Below are positions 24,314 to 38,400 of a stretch of DNA of 64,000 bases, in pieces. Source of the DNA: Axinella damicornis (lineage: Eukaryota > Porifera > Demospongiae > Axinellida > Axinellidae); NCBI GenBank assembly GCA_963931865.1, contig OZ007508.1, positions 18,182,762 through 18,246,761 on the forward strand, written 5' to 3'. The notes under the pieces were generated by a model. It searched no databases. It was given only the letters and a program-made list of their open reading frames with translations, and was not told the origin of the DNA. The position numbers were made by a program, and so were the translations under genes. Every line of letters begins with the position of its first letter. Position 1 is the first letter of the stretch.

Positions 24314-26779
24314 CTATCACTGGGGTCTGTTTCCACCATGCTGATCCTGTTCACCGTAGCAATGCCACCACACACTCGACCAAATATTGTGTGCTTACCT
24401 TGGGATGAAAGAGGCACAGTCTTACATATGACAGTCATACATACTCGCGCTTACACATGTACCAATCAATGTACCACAATTGTATCAGTAATCATCCCCT
24501 ATGACACCCAGGGTAGGCTATGGACACAGGGAAATTTGTAGTAGAGGCATATGGAACAAGATTGAGGTGCTGCTGCAAAAAAATGGGGAAGAACCACCGA
24601 CAGCGGTAGACAGAAGGGACCAGAACGGATAGTTGGACGGGCAACATGTCCATACCATTCCTGATTAGGTATCCAGGGTGCCAAACCATGAGCTTCATCT
24701 GCATGTTACATCACAGTATAGATGTTAGGCACTTGTATTTGTGTACACCAGTACCATACTCTTGCGAAAGAGCGCCCAGCCCCCTCAATTTCCTATATAG
24801 GGTCAAAGTTAACTCGAATGAGCGCCCACCCTTGTGCTAGTTTCGTGCCTCATGTGACAGACAGTGGAGAGCATTTGTGAGATGTTCTATGCGTGTCTGA
24901 GGTAAGAAACTTTGCTTGCAGAAAGTCTCTATGAGTCTACGTACCCGTCTCCATGGTGTCCATGTGTGTTGGCTTGCCTGTGAAGATGAAGATACATGGC
25001 CCCTGGACCTCCATGTGGGACCTCAGCAAGTTCTTGATGGCAGTGAAGATGACGTGATATTGCTAGTGACTCCAGCAATGTAGATGTGGTGGGAGGCATG
25101 TGCGCTTGCTGCTACATTGTAGCTGCTGCTGCTTGTGCTCGGTGTACGTAAACAAAGGTGGGCACTCTTTCAGGGTTGAATGTGGAAACACTCAAAAGAG
25201 TTCCCACCCTCCTGTTCGGCGAGCATGTAAGGTGCACTGCCCATGGGCGCTCATTCACAAGAGCACGGTACTTACAAGTGTCACTAACTCACAAGTCCAC
25301 CAACTAACCATCTAGCCATTGCGTAGGAGCTAATGTGATGAAGAACTGACTGCCATTTGTATTTGGCCCACTGTAGAAAAGGTAAAGAAATGATAGTGAG
25401 TGCAATTACTTGCCACTACCGTACAGTATGCACATACCAAGCTATCAAGCACCCACGGTTTGGGGATATTTAGAACGCAGCTGAACAGGGGGTGGGTGTT
25501 AGATACATACTCAGATTAATTAGCTGTGTAAACAACATGCGCTGTGGTAAGCTGTGAATATCTCAATGACTGGCTATGAGTCGATTGCACATCTTCGAAG
25601 TCTTTGAGAAGAAACGCTTGGCAGTGAAAGCACACATTGGCCTTTTCTGAATGCAAAATCGTGCCCAAAGGTTAAGAAGACTTTTGTGAGGGATGGGCCC
25701 TTCGAACTGAACTTTTGCGTGGAGGGGGGTGGGCCCTTTTGAACTGAACTTTTGCGTGAAGAGGGGGGTGGGCGCTTGATACGTTCTCTACGGTAATTGT
25801 AAGACTAAATACCTGTTAGCCATGGAGAGAATCCCTGCACCTGTGTGTTTCAGCTCATCATGGATCTCATCCTCAAATTGACCCCTGCAATAATGTACAA
25901 GTCAGGTGACAATAGTCATAACAAATTAATGGCACGCTTACTTCAAAGGAAGAAGTCTTGGTGAGAGTGGATATGAGACTCTTACCCATATATGGAAGAT
26001 CCTCCCCTTCCAGTCCCTGTTGGATCACCTCCCTGAATCATGAAATCCTGCAGGCCAAACACGACTGCTCAAGCACGTTGCCTTGCAAACATAAAACTTT
26101 GGGCAAGTGGGAGTAGCAAAGATTCACAGGTGGGTAAATGCCCCCCCCCCCCCCCCCCCCCCAATGATACCCTGCCCCATGCACCATGCACACACATACC
26201 TTTATGATTCTGTGAAACTTGCAGTTGATATAGTAGCCACTGCGAGCCTGAGTAGGTGAGCAAACAACAGGTTGGCGGTCAGTGTCTATCTCCCTCCAGA
26301 CTCGGCTATATGGGTATTGCTGACGTTATATAACTAGCCAGTAGAGCATCTAAACCACTTGTCACACGATAAAAACCTGTTGCAGTACTCATAAACGCAG
26401 GGTATAAAAGCCAATGAGTGAAACATAACTCCATGTTACAGAGTCCCACGCACTGAAAAACAAGATCTGTTCCCTGAACTCTGGGACCTCCCCCCAGTCT
26501 GATTGGACTGCTCTTTAGGTCTCAATTCTAGGCTATTTCTCTACTGAAATTCAGATTACAATGGTAGTAATTTACAACTCAATTCATACAATGAACATAA
26601 GCAACCTCAACACGAACTGGGGCCCTACTTCCTTACAACAATGTTACGGACAACTGAAATATGTCTTTCATTCCTCTGGTGTGACACAGATTCCATAATA
26701 AAGTGACACATACCAGCTCTGTGAAATTGTGACACGTCTTGGGAGCGTGACTCCAGTACAGCTCAATGGTGATGTTACC
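24314..26779 (-). CDS. PPIL1: PPIL1-like spliceosomal cyclophilin (peptidyl-prolyl isomerase), ends incomplete
   Basis: Six exons: 26779-26714, 26247-26200, 26047-25986, 25884-25813, 25370-25309, 24398-24314. All five junctions close in phase. The joined protein follows human PPIL1: [20 protein letters not shown], then [61 protein letters not shown] and KHTIFGRV. The active-site Arg (FHR), Gln and Phe (GSQFF) and Trp (TQWLDGKH) are present, so isomerase activity is expected. PPIL1 acts in the activated spliceosome with SKIP. The first coding exon probably ends in IETTLE near 26845, but no clean donor joins it. The last exon after VETDPSD is not located. A repeat (24720-25305) lies in the last intron seen. 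Family call is firm; ends are not. Confidence 0.9.
24720..25305. repeat. Dispersed repeat related to 44990-45260 in opposite orientation
   Basis: Shared blocks include TGGCTTGCCTGTGAAGA, GACGTGATATT, CTAGTGACTCCA, TACGTAAACAAAGGTGGGC and CGAGCATGTAAGGT. A CTCTCGTGAAAGAGC-like end appears near 24760 and 45006. It lies in a PPIL1 intron here and in RABGAP1 intron 15 in the other copy. Confidence 0.7.
26141..26162. repeat. Poly-C run of 22 bases
   Basis: Uninterrupted C run in a PPIL1 intron. Its length should be treated as assembly-sensitive. Confidence 0.9.
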
Positions 26780-26847
26780 CTGCAATCAGTGAGGACAAGA
26801 GGACGCCATTCCAACCACTCTTCACAAACACAACCCTCCAAGGTCGT

Positions 26848-28190
26848 CTCAATATTCCCAGATACATTACCACTGGCACTATTTGCAGCTTTGCACGACA
26901 TCACCAGGCAATAGAATATGAAGCTATATGAACGTCAATGGAACAACTGCTGCCTTAGAGGACGGGAAGTTCTTTGCTTCTACCGAGGCTTAGCAAATGT
27001 GAGCCCAAGGAGCTCACTATTTGATCAATATTGTATAATGATGTTGTTATTCAAGATTGCGGCAAAAGTACACGGGGTAACCAGCGGCGACATCATGTGT
27101 GCAAGGCCTCCAGTGGAAGCAGCATGGGAACAAGAAGATCTACCCTATGCAGCAGTGCCAAAGGGTAGCTCCCTCTCCTTGACAACAACATACCATGGTT
27201 GTTTCTAGAACCACCTGTCTTGGCTGACTGTTCATCTTCAGGTCATGTAAGGGAGAGAAGAGAATCATGAACTGTGGCAGTGCTCTACAGAACTGGAATG
27301 CAGTTGCTTGTTTGGAGTCCCTTTCCCAAAACGTTCCCACCTCCGGTTTATGATCACTTTGAAGCAAGGTCAAAACCGACTCCTCTCCCCTCCTTAGTGG
27401 TGACTGAGGGACTGGGAAGTTAGGCTAGCTGTATAGTTTCTTTTTCAAAGTATAAAGCAGCAATCGGGATTCTGTTGTTTCACCGGTGGCAACCATAGTA
27501 CAGTTTTCCATCAATGCAAATCTGATCAATACTATGGCTGTGATTCTGAATGAACTGTACAGAGGGTACGGTACCGTAGTCACGCGTTATTAGGCGCATG
27601 CGCCTATAACTCCACAGGAAGGAAATATGCGCCAAATAACAATAATGACATTCCTCGAACAGGAAGTGCACTTCAATTAGAATTATAGCTGTTTTCCACT
27701 CAGTAGGATTGCAAATGGCAGAGTTTCTGCAAGAAGATTGCAGCGCTGAACAGCGAGTAGCTGGGACGAGAGTTGAACCTGCACCTAACAATTGCTCCAT
27801 AAATCTAGGGTAGACACTAGCTCCTGGGTATACAAAAGCATATACAACAGTTGCCCTCCAAAACGATGGTGTTGGTGGTGCGACCATGACTCAATTCTTT
27901 AATGTTGAGCCTGGCTGGCGTCCGTGAAGGAGGGAGCAACTGGAGAAATGCATTTACTGCATTTGTAGAATTTGCAGCGTACACTGCAAATTATGATGCA
28001 ATCCAATTAGATTGCAGATCAGCCACATATTTCCCTGCCACCTCAGTAGGGTTTTGTAATGCTTCAGCCACAGTAACCAATCAGACTGACTGCAAGTGGT
28101 TGTGCCATCCTCATTCATGCTGCATTCTAAGTTACCATCCCAGTAAAGGCACTTCTCCAGGTGCCCCTTTCTCTTGGACATCAGGCTACA
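26848..28190. other. Gene-free stretch upstream of PPIL1
   Basis: Probably includes the PPIL1 promoter. A repeat at about 27590-27790 is shared with 62190-62390 (AGGAAGTGCACT.CA, GGCAAATGGCAGAGTTTCTG-like words). The open frame 27480-27887 lies across that repeat and is not supported as a gene. No other feature. Confidence 0.4.
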
Positions 28191-28538
28191 CTAGCTACTA
28201 ATTGTTGGGAGCTCCTCATTGATCATACGTAGCAGTAAATTATGCCTACTGGTTTCTGAGGACTGATGACACCCTCTACTCCCAGATCTAACTAACTTCT
28301 CCTGTGCAGCCTCTTCTTCCTTCTTGTGCTGCAACTGTGCCTGAAACTGGCTCCACTGGTCTGCAAAGACGTTCAGCTCGTCCTGCTTCTGTAAGACCCT
28401 CTGCACGTTCTCGTTGACCACCAACAGCTGCTTAGTCAGGTGTTCCAGCTCCTCAGTGATGTCTTGAACCAGGTACTGCTTCTCCTGCTGCAAAACTCTC
28501 TCCTCTGTTTCTTCAGTCAACTCAGAATCTCTGTCCAT
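28191..28538 (-). CDS. Small coiled-coil protein resembling DASH complex subunit Dad1
   Basis: An intronless 115-residue frame with ATG in good context (AGCATGG). Residues about 14-65 fit the Dad1 pattern from memory: a run starting QQEKQYLVQDITEELEHL, then LLVVNENVQRVL, and ELNVFADQWSQF. Fungal Dad1 has E..L...I...LE....LN..N..LE......EF..V..LWS.F. A charged stretch (HKKEEEAAQEKL) follows, with a 45-residue tail. Dad1 is part of the ring-forming DASH/Dam1 complex that couples kinetochores to microtubules, mostly known from fungi. An unrelated short coiled-coil protein remains possible. No neighbouring partner gene is seen. Confidence 0.5.
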   Translation of the reverse strand: MDRDSELTEETEERVLQQEKQYLVQDITEELEHLTKQLLVVNENVQRVLQKQDELNVFADQWSQFQAQLQHKKEEEAAQEKLVRSGSRGCHQSSETSRHNLLLRMINEELPTISS

Positions 28539-28944
28539 GCTAGTATCCGGAGAAGTATACGAAAGTGGGAAGTCACACGGAACTTGATAATAGGTTTACG
28601 GAAGTATCCGGCTATGATGTCATCAATAAGTTTGCAGTTGCAATGGTAACAACAAGGTCTGCTAGAAAGTATGAATTGGCGGCATTCCTCCTGTGATTTG
28701 ATGACCCAGCAACCCTGGATTTAAATACGGTGAGTTTCTCTGTATTGTCATTGAATCCCGTTGCTCCAAGCCTTTCTGAGACCGAGTGCTAACACTGGGA
28801 CTCACCAGCGAGAAAGCTGTTCTAATTAGCCCCCATTATGGGCCACAACATGAGTGAGTTGGATATGCTAGCTAGCTGGAGCTGGAGGGAGGTCATGTTA
28901 GCAACCTGCATTGAGAGGAGGTCGTAGTTAGTTGCTATAACATA

Positions 28945-29140
28945 GTCTGAGCTTCTTTCAACTTGTCATGCACTTTATCAGTGACGAGACCAGCTTGTGC
29001 TGGCCAGAGGGACTCTCTCCCTTCACTGGGTACAATAAGATTTTTTCTTGAGCTTCCACAGGAACAATGTAATGTAGAGCTTTGGCCCTCAAAGCTAATG
29101 GTTGTGGGTTCAAGTCCCAATCAAGGCAGCAAAGTTATTT
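28945..29140 (+). mobile_element. tRNA-like SINE remnant
   Basis: A box-B-like GGTTCAAGTCC at about 29106 lies within a tRNA-like segment (gagctttggccctcaaagctaatggttgtg as anticodon-arm-like region), but box A is degenerate and no clear tail is seen. Low confidence. Confidence 0.3.
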
Positions 29141-29272
29141 TTTGCTGACTGGAAGGAATAGCCTGACTGGTTTTGGCAGACCAACTGTCCAGTATGTTGT
29201 GGTACAGCTGGAATAAACATGTGATGATGTATGCTACGTGTTCTGTGTGTGTGTGAGTGTGTATATATGAAC

Positions 29273-29339
29273 AAGCCTTGTTCCCAGGCCTCCACGCCCA
29301 GCGACAAAAGCTGGGCGCAGAGGCCTGGGAAGGAGGCTA
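29273..29339. mobile_element. 67-bp foldback MITE with 9-bp target duplication
   Basis: AGCCTTGTTCCCAGGCCTC is opposed by AGGCCTGGGAAGGAGGCTA, with an inner stem CGCCCAGC / GCTGGGCG. It is flanked by perfect TATATGAAC at 29264-29272 and 29340-29348. Confidence 0.85.
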
Positions 29340-29808
29340 TATATGAACTGTGTTGTGTGTGTATGTGTAGTGTGTGTGTGTGTGTGTAGTGTGGGTGTGT
29401 ATGTTGGTAGAGGAGATATGAGTGTGCATGGATATCAGTGGTGTATGTGTCTGTGTACTCATGCATTGCGGTAGATACAAGTTATGTTGTCTCTGTTAGC
29501 CTAATGTGGAAGTTCTGCATGTCTATGAGCCAACACGTCTTGTACTAGCACAATAGCCCCAGGCTTGAATTCTTGCCAACTTTTAGTCCGCACAATGCTA
29601 ACTATTGAGTTTGGAATGTCATGCCTGCCCAATGGAAATTGTTGCCGGTCGTCACAGAGGGAAGTTACACTCATGCTTGCTTTCTGAATGTAGTTAGGCT
29701 TCATACGAACATGTTGTGGTGTGGCACTGTACTTGAATCCTTACAACTTCAGTAGTTGGTATATGGACCACTTGGGCATCTTAGCACTCAGCTCACAATG
29801 CTGTTATG

Positions 29809-29936
29809 TAGCCTCGTTCCCAGGCCATTCCGACCACCAGTATTTGATCGCTTGCAGTATGCAAAGACAGCGTTTTTGCATACTGCAAGCAATCAAATAG
29901 TATACTGGCGGTGTGAATGACCTGGGAACGAGGCTA
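29809..29936. mobile_element. 128-bp foldback MITE, 9-bp target duplication with one mismatch
   Basis: Ends TAGCCTCGTTCCCAGGCC and CCTGGGAACGAGGCTA. The inner arm TTTGATCGCTTGCAGTATGC is paired with its complement. Flanks are GCTGTTATG and GCTGGTATG. Confidence 0.85.
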
Positions 29937-30482
29937 GCTGGTATGTGCATCTGAAGTAAATTAGTTGCCTCAAGGTGTGGTAATTAATACCAAGTAATGG
30001 CTGTAGTTGTCAACAAGTTGGAAATAGTTGATTCTATATAGCTGTTTCGTTTGCTACCTGGTGGTGTTCAGAGTCCACTCAGACATCGCAATGAGCTCAT
30101 ACAATTGTCATTCTGCGTCACCTGTATAAACACTTGGGACATGGGTTAGTATACAAGTGATGTTGGGAGACCATTGTTTACTCGCTGGTATGGGTCGGTT
30201 CACCTCAACAAATCTTATGGAGTAGTTTCTATACATTGTCTTTGCTCTTGATTCTGCTTGTACTTGAACTACGTAAAGATAAGTAGCAGCCTTTGGCTGA
30301 ATGGCTTTCTTGGAGTGATTTGAAAGCTGCATGAAAGCCTCCTTTTCAGAGAGGACTTTATCCTGTAGCCCATGTTAGAGAGGACTTTAATATCCTGTGT
30401 TCTATTGCTAGTCTGTCTCTTGTTGTATGCAGGTGTGCTAGTGGGTGAGCCGGTCATTCAATCTCGACTCACGCTAGCAAGG

Positions 30483-33400
30483 ATGGCTGCTGAGAGCTTG
30501 AAACAAGCTGAAGACGAGACCTCATTTATCACTTCATCGTCACAAGTAGTAGCACTGGATGTAGCCCAGGACGAGGGGTTAGAGAGTCGCAGTGCCTCAG
30601 GCGGGAGCCCAGAGGAAGGAGAGGGGAAGGTGGTAAAACCAGCTGCTGAAAACCCACAAGATGGGCCCTCAGAAACCCCCACAAGTGAATCAATTGAGAC
30701 AGTTGTATCCTCTTACCGGCCACGTGGCAGTGCCCAGTATCAGCTGGTGTTTGGTATGGACGATGAGAGCAGTGAAACGAGTATGACTAGCTCACCGCGG
30801 TCTGTGGAATCATCAACCCCCTTCCTTCCTGTCTACTGCTCTGGTGATTTGCTACCCAAATCAAGCAATCCCATATCCCAAGATGAGTTTGGTGACTTGG
30901 AAGTGGAGTCGCACGATTCTGGCATTACGAGCCAGCTTGGCTCCGTCGCTCCATCAAAGGCAACAGACGATAGTTTTCTGGGGGATGAGACTCTTAGCAT
31001 GTATTCTGGCTCGACTCTAGTGGCGGAGAGCCTGGTGTCAGGTACGAACGAAAAGCTACAATCTCAGAAGGAGGAAGAGAGGAGAACTATGCAGCATGAT
31101 GGAAGCTCCCTTGGAGTTACTGCAGAGGAGGTAGGCCCTGGACCACAGCGGACAGACACACAGTCTCCAGATTCAGAAGGAGTGCAGCTTGACGATGTCC
31201 AGCTCCAAGCCCGCTCCCTCTCTGGTTCTGTAACTCCTCCCCCCAAGCCCAAGTTGCACCCTCTGTCAGTTGATACCAGTGACTCTGAAGCTGCTGTAAC
31301 CCCTCCTTACTCTCCGGTGGATAACTTGCTGGAGGATGAAGAGGAAGAGATGGGGAATGTAGCCATTTTGCCCCCCTCACCCCTCCCCCCTGGTTTGGAC
31401 AGTCTCAATCTCTTGGACGACCAACCTGTCATGAGTATCCTTTTCAGTGGAGTCGTGTATCTGGGTTCCTCCTCTGTGGATGCGCCCATCAGCGAAACAG
31501 AGGCCAATCGGAAGATGTCCATTCTCAAGCAGCAGGCTGCTGGGTCGGAACCCATTCCAATCATCCTCTCCATTCCAATCACAAATGACGGGAACGTGAT
31601 TCTAAAGGATCCAGAATCGGAACAGCCCATGGCAACATTTCCGGTGAAGATGATTTTGTTTTGTGCAAGAGGGAATTCTGAGGATTTCAACGACTGCCTC
31701 TGTTTGAACGTGAAGCATGCGAGGAGCACCGGAACCTACCACTGCCATGTGTTCAAATGTGACATACTGGAGGCGGTAAGTGACACTAGGAGCTACTAGC
31801 AGTGCATGCAGGACTTCTAGCTCTGTGGCTAGTATAGAGAGGAGGTCGATCGAGGATTTCCACATGGAAGAGTTATATCGTAGCTTGCCTGCTTCCTCTC
31901 TTGCCCTGTCTATTGTCTCTTTGACTGCAGAGAGACAAATTCCTCTTCTTTTCTCTGAAATGTGCGTAGCAGTGTTGTCAGGGTCTGTGACCCAGCTACT
32001 GTAGATGACTATTAGATTACTATAGACATTACAGGATATCCTCACATGGCCTGCATGTATAATGCAACTACATGTACTTGTATATACACTGTCAGGAGCC
32101 CATAACGTTATGGACTCCTGACAGTGCACTTGTAGCTGCACAGTGTATTGCATATTAATCGGCACTACCGAGTTAACCTTTCCTGTGTTTGTGTTACGCC
32201 AAATGTTTGGAACACAAAGGCCAGGTGTGTAGCTACGTGTTTGGAACAACAATAACGTAGAGGTCAGGTGTGTAGGTGGAGGTGGGGAATGCTGGGTGGG
32301 TGTCAGACTCTGTTGTAAAATGGCATGCAGTTAATATATGGGCCGACGGTTAGAAGCTTAATCAGTGGTTGTCATCATCCTGTTGATTGGTCTCACACGA
32401 TGGTGCCACGTCCAGCCACGTCCAGCCCCGTCCAGCCCGGTACCAACATCTGAAGCAGCGTTCAGCTACAGCAACATTTTGGTTTAGATTTCATTATCTG
32501 TGAAGATTTCTGGCTGTTTCAAGTTTGTTTAGGCACCTGAGTTATAGACCCAGTTGATGATAATTTGGCTAGTTTTGCAACTGATATTCTAAACACCATA
32601 CTAAAGGGTATTTTTAGAACAGCACTGGTGTGAGACATACTCGCCATGTATGGCCAAATACACTACACAGGTCATGTATACCGTCCATGGTCGGCACCGT
32701 TGTAGGAGAGAGATGTGAGAAGCATTCCAGCATGCCACCTGGGCAACAGGATATAGTGAGGGAGGAGGGGAGGCCTTTGAGTCAGTGTGTAATGAGGTTG
32801 ATGTAAACAAACCTTTCTTTGTGTGCAAACAATGGTACAACAGACTGATACATAGCCTGTGGTGGGAGCATAACCTACCCCCCCCCCCCCCCTGCATAGT
32901 GGTGAAACTGGGACGAGGCTAATGGGAAGACACTAATATGGTTCCCTACTTTGTATTAGATCTTTCTTAGTACGTATACTTTGGGGTGCAAACTTCAATA
33001 TGAATCAGTTGTCCCCAAAACTTACTATCCATGTTCTTTGGGAGGGGTCCGTTTTCCCATCACCCTAGCGATGCTTGTCTACCTGTACATGTGCGTATCT
33101 ACTACGCCTCTGTTCACACGTATCGTATGATGAATGAATTACCTGCCCAAAGGAGTTTCCTCCTCTCCTGGTACAGGATTGGGATTTATGGCTCCGCTTT
33201 CCTCTCTCTCAACTGCAGTGCCAAAAGATCTTTGAAGCTATTGGAAGAGCTTTCAAGACCAAGGTACACACCATGTACACACCAAGAGCGCATAAGTAGG
33301 TCCCACCGACCTACTTATGCGCTCTTGACACACACATGTAGTGATGTTGGAGTACATCGGCGTTGCATTTAGTGTATATACATCCACTACAAAATATATT

Positions 33401-35353
33401 CCACCCACTGAATGTATCACAAGCTTCACTCTGGTCACGACATTGGGTCATGTGAGACTAGTATTGTTGTGTATGCTCTCATGGAAGTTGGAGTTTGAGC
33501 TGCACAATAATTTATTGTTTGTTTTGCTACCAGGAAAAGACTTCTCAACTGGTACAGCGGATTGCACTTACATTCGAATATCAAGTAACTGTGTATTGCA
33601 AATGTCATTTTGTTGTGGTAAAGATCACGTGTTTACTTTAGGCGATAGTATTGTGCAGTTAAATATGAATATCATTACAGAATAGCGATTTTCGAATGGA
33701 AGTGCAATCAATCTCAGCTTTGCCAGTCCCCATTCTCTGGTACCCATACCCACTATGTACCTGTGCTATATAATATAGCCCCATCTCTAGTCTTTGATTT
33801 GGGGCCGACCCCTTGGGAGGGCTACTTCGTAAACGCTGGTATATGGGCAACCAAGCAGTTTTTCTACCAAGATTTCACCTGCTTGGCACTGCGCATAGTT
33901 GGTGGAAGGCTCATGAAGCCCTAGGCCAGGCTGTGCTGCTATGGGTGGCTTCATATTGTATGTAGGAATTCTTGGCTGGCATTCTTATGGGAGGTGAGAT
34001 AGGTTACTAATGAACAAGTAATTGCCAGAGCAAATCAGAAGCCTGGAGATGAGACTTGGTGCAATGCGCCTCCTTGCACTGGCAATTACAGCTTGATGGT
34101 ACGATTTGTGGTCACATTCATAATATTTTTTTATTTTATGAGAAACCACCATGTAGAGTGGCTAACGAGGTAACCGGAATAGCATGAATGCTAATATTAA
34201 CCAGTACCCCGGGACCAACGGCTTTACATCCCCTCCGAAGGATGCGGTGTGAACTGTATCAGGTGAAAACACCTTCAAGAACACACCTACTCATTTTTAA
34301 GGGTAGAGCTGAGTCAACTCCTAGGAGAGAAAGAAAATCTCTCCTATGGCAATGGTGGGATTCGAACCTGCAACCTTCAGATTAGCAGTCAGATGCTTTA
34401 ACCGCTAGGCCACCAGCCACCCCTAATGTAGTAGACTGTAATGTATGCAAGTGGAGGTCAGAGGTCAGATGACGATGTGCTGGTTGCTGTGTCTGTTTAC
34501 ACTGCAAGAACATTATGTACGTCCATACCATTAAAATTATGCATACTCAGCGTACTTGCATGCACTCACCTTCCCTCCCTCCCTACCTCCCCCCTCCCTC
34601 CCTCCCTCCCTACCTCCCCCCTCCCTCCCTCCCTCCCTCCCTCCCTCCCTCCCTCCCTCCCTCCCTCCCTCCCTCCCTCCCTCCCTCCCTCCCTCCCTCC
34701 CTCCCTCCTTTCTTCCCTCCCTCCCGCCCACCTTCCCTCCCTCTTTCCCTCTCTCCCTCCTTCCCTCCCTCCCTCTCTCCCTCCTTCCCACTCTCCTTCC
34801 CTATTTCCTCCCTCCCTCCCTCCCCTCCCCTCCCTCCCTCCCTGCCTCCCTCTCCCTCCCTCCCTCCCTCCCTCCCTCCCTCCCTCCCTCCCTCCCTCCC
34901 TCCCTCCCTCCCTCCCTCCCTCCCTGCCTCCCTCTCCCTCCCTCCCTCCCTCCCTCCCTCCCTCCCTCCCTCCCTCCCTCCCTCCCTCCCTCCCTCCCTC
35001 CCTCCCTCCCTCCCTCCCTCCCTGCCTCCCTCTCCCTCCCTCCCTCCCTCCCTCCCTCCCTCCCTCCCTCCCTCCCTCCCTCCCTCCCTCCCTCCCTCCC
35101 TCCCTCCCCCTCTCTCCTCCCTCCCTCCCTACAGCCAGGGGAAGCTCCCCTCTCCCCTGCAGGTAGCTCAGAGCTGAGCTGTGAGTTTGACGTGACAGTA
35201 GAGATCCACGAGGATGATGGGAAGGGAAACTACAACCTTGTCTCCATGGACAAGGACTGCTTCAAGCTGAGGCAGAACACCAGGAAGAAGGTGGTGCTGA
35301 GTGTGACACAGCCGACCAGCAGCACCAGGCCCCTTGCGGTGGAGAGGTGTGTT

Positions 35354-35416
<63 letters not shown>

Positions 35417-38400
35417 GCTGTAATGAAGTGGTGGAGGTGTGTGTGTGAGTGTGTTGTTGAACAATCGGATCAGCTGTCAGGGGGTGGAAGAGCAACTCAA
35501 CAGGGGAAGTAAGCTACTTCAAGTCTCTAGCTTATTGACTTTCTGGCAAGCTATATTATTGTCTGCACCAAACATAGAAATTTTGAGTGAAGTTGTATAT
35601 CGGATCAGGGATTGGTATCTGCAGATGTTTGTTACCGTTATCGGAATATCGGCTGAATTCCATGTCGGTACGCCATTAGTGTGTGTGTGTGTGTGTGCCT
35701 GTATGTGCGCATTATGGGTGACGTAGATGAATGAATGTGTGTGTGGTACTGAGTCTGGTGAATATGGGTGAGTGTAGGTACAGAGCGTGGGGGTACTGTT
35801 GATGTCTATTGCCCCAGGTGTTTTGGGCTGCTCATCTCGCCCGGAAAAGATGTGAAGCAGTCGGAGATGAACCTGCTGGACAACATGGTGAGAGATCCTT
35901 CATCGTTCTTACTACAGTGTACTTATGGCATACTATTATAGTATTGTTTCACAGATTAAACTTGATGTGATTGCCACCAGTAGCCCAGACATTTTGCATC
36001 CTTTGGTCGAGGGCACTAGGTAGCCAAAGATATTTTTATTGTCCCCTTGGCAGAGCCACAATCTCCGTTCTATTAACGTTTATCATGAGTCCGGCCGTGC
36101 TTGATGGTCGGGGTTGCTGCTTGACGCACACAAGAGTGTACTGCAACGATATCTTTTCATGGTTTTGGTCAGGCTGCGCGAGCATGTAAGAAATTAGTCT
36201 CGGCCCCAGACCCAAACCAACCCCAGCGTGGATCTCTTCCAGTAATTCTGGAAGCAATCCGTGCTGGGGTTGGTTTGGGTCTGGGGCCGAGACTAGTAAG
36301 AAAGAAGTGCTATGGTAGTGCCATTCAGCACCTTGCATACCTGGCCAATTTCCTAGTGCTGTGCTACTCCCATGTTTCACCTACTCCCATTTTAACCTAC
36401 TCCGATTTCACCTACTCCAATTTCACGTAACATTTCACCTACTCCAATTTCACCTACGTATATACACCCATTTCGCCAACTCTTGTTTCATCTACTCCCA
36501 TCTCCCATTTCCCTTCTCCCATTTCACCAACTCCCTTCTCCCAACTCATTTCACCTACACTACTAAGTAGTGTTTCTCCTCACCCGCTCATTAAAGTAAA
36601 ACCAAAGTCCAACATTTCTGATAACAAATGCACAAGACCAAAGAGCCAAACAGGTGTGTAAACTTGGCACATTTTGGAAACCATTCTCATGATTTTTGGT
36701 CAAATTCAACTTACAGCAAAATGGACATCATTGGCATGCTGATCGATCACAAAATAATTGGGTCAAACGTTTGAGCTAGGTACTACGCTAGGTATCTTGG
36801 GCTAGGAACGAGATATGAGGCTGGGATTTGCACTGTGATCAGCATGAATGGAGCATTCTAATGATGCCCGTTTTCCTGTAGGTTTATTTTTGACCCAAAA
36901 TCATGAAAAACCATGGATTATAACTATCAGCCATTGGTCGAGTGCGATTTTTGGCACCAATAGGGAATAGAACAGGTGTGCTGCTTCTCCCTATATAATT
37001 GTCATGTCAAAATGTGCCGTAATTGGTAGAAAATGATTTCCAACAATGCTGCAGATTTTCTGGTCATACAAGGGTTAGTAACTCTTGCCCCTTCAATCTC
37101 CCAGCTTGTGTATTGCACAATAGTGCAGAGCTGGTGCTGTGTACAAGTGCAGTAACACTCCTCAGTGTTAATTTCTACATAGTGTGACTTGTATTAGCAA
37201 TCCTGGCACCAGTGTACAGGTGTCTTTGTCAGGTGCTGTGCTTCCTGTCCTCATGTGTTTAGTGTAGTTGCCTGGAAGAGAAGAGTCTGCTGTGAGAGGT
37301 CTGTTATTGCTAGAGGTTTGTGTCTGTTGTTATTCTGCTTTCTCTTCTCTTCTCTCCCCTCACCCTCCTTTCCTCCTTCCATGCCTCCCCTCTTTCCCTC
37401 TCTTCCTTCCCCCTCTCTTCCTCCCTTCTTCCTCCTTCCTCCCTCCCTCCCTCCCTCCCTCCCTCCCTCCCTCCCTCCCTCCCTCCCTCCCTCCCTCCCT
37501 ACCTACCTACCTACCTACCTACCTACCTACCTCCCTCCCTCCCCCTCCCACTCCCCCTCCCTCCCTCCCCCTCCCTCCCCTCCCTCTCCCCCTCCCTCCC
37601 TCCCCCTCCCTCCCCTCCCTCTCTCTCTCCCTCCCTACCTCCCTCCCTCCCTCCCTCCCTCCCTCCCTCCCTCCCTCCCTCCCTCCCTCCCTCCCTCCCT
37701 CCCTCCCTCCCCCCCTCCCTCCCTCCCTCCCTCCCTCCCTCCCTCCCTCCCTCCCTCCCTCCCTCCCTCCCTCCCTCCCTCCCTCCCTCCCCCTCCCTCC
37801 CTCTCCAGAACTGCACCTCAGGAGATCAAACGTTCACTGTGGCTGGGTACTGGGACATCAATGTCCCATTCCTCACTCCACTGAATGAGGAAACACCAAA
37901 ATGTGAGTGCAATGTAATTTGCTCTGTGTAACCTGAGAATGCCTATAAGTCATTCCAGTCCATGTTTCATTTGGAACGTCATTTGGTCCGAAAACTGTCT
38001 GTGACCACGTGACCATCTGCTAACCTGCCAGTGACCCTTGTGACTGGCAAAAATCAAACCGTAACCGTGTGACTTTAGTTTGGTATACAGAGTAAAACGG
38101 TAAGCTATACCCATGCCACACCTACATGTACATCCGCCATATACAGAATTGTGACACAAGTACAGTGCTTATTGGGGTGACCTCTCCTTGAGTACGTAGC
38201 TGGAGTGCCCATGTGCATGCACTCAGTATGTTTTCATTTCACATGTACCATACACACTTTTTAATGGATAGACATTTCCTTGCATGCTTTCTCCCACTTC
38301 CTCTGATTGTGTGACTATTACGGCAGGTGTTTCCTTTTGCTACCATTTCAGCTGTCCGACATCAGTATCTGACAATAGCTGCTGATCTAGTGCTGGAGTG

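Larger units (their letters stand above)
28539..30371. other. Gene-free stretch between the coiled-coil gene and RABGAP1
   Basis: Contains two foldback MITEs and a tRNA-like SINE remnant listed separately, GT-rich DNA at 29240-29470, and probably the RABGAP1 promoter and upstream exon. A minus-strand frame at 29501-29704 is not supported as a gene. Confidence 0.4.
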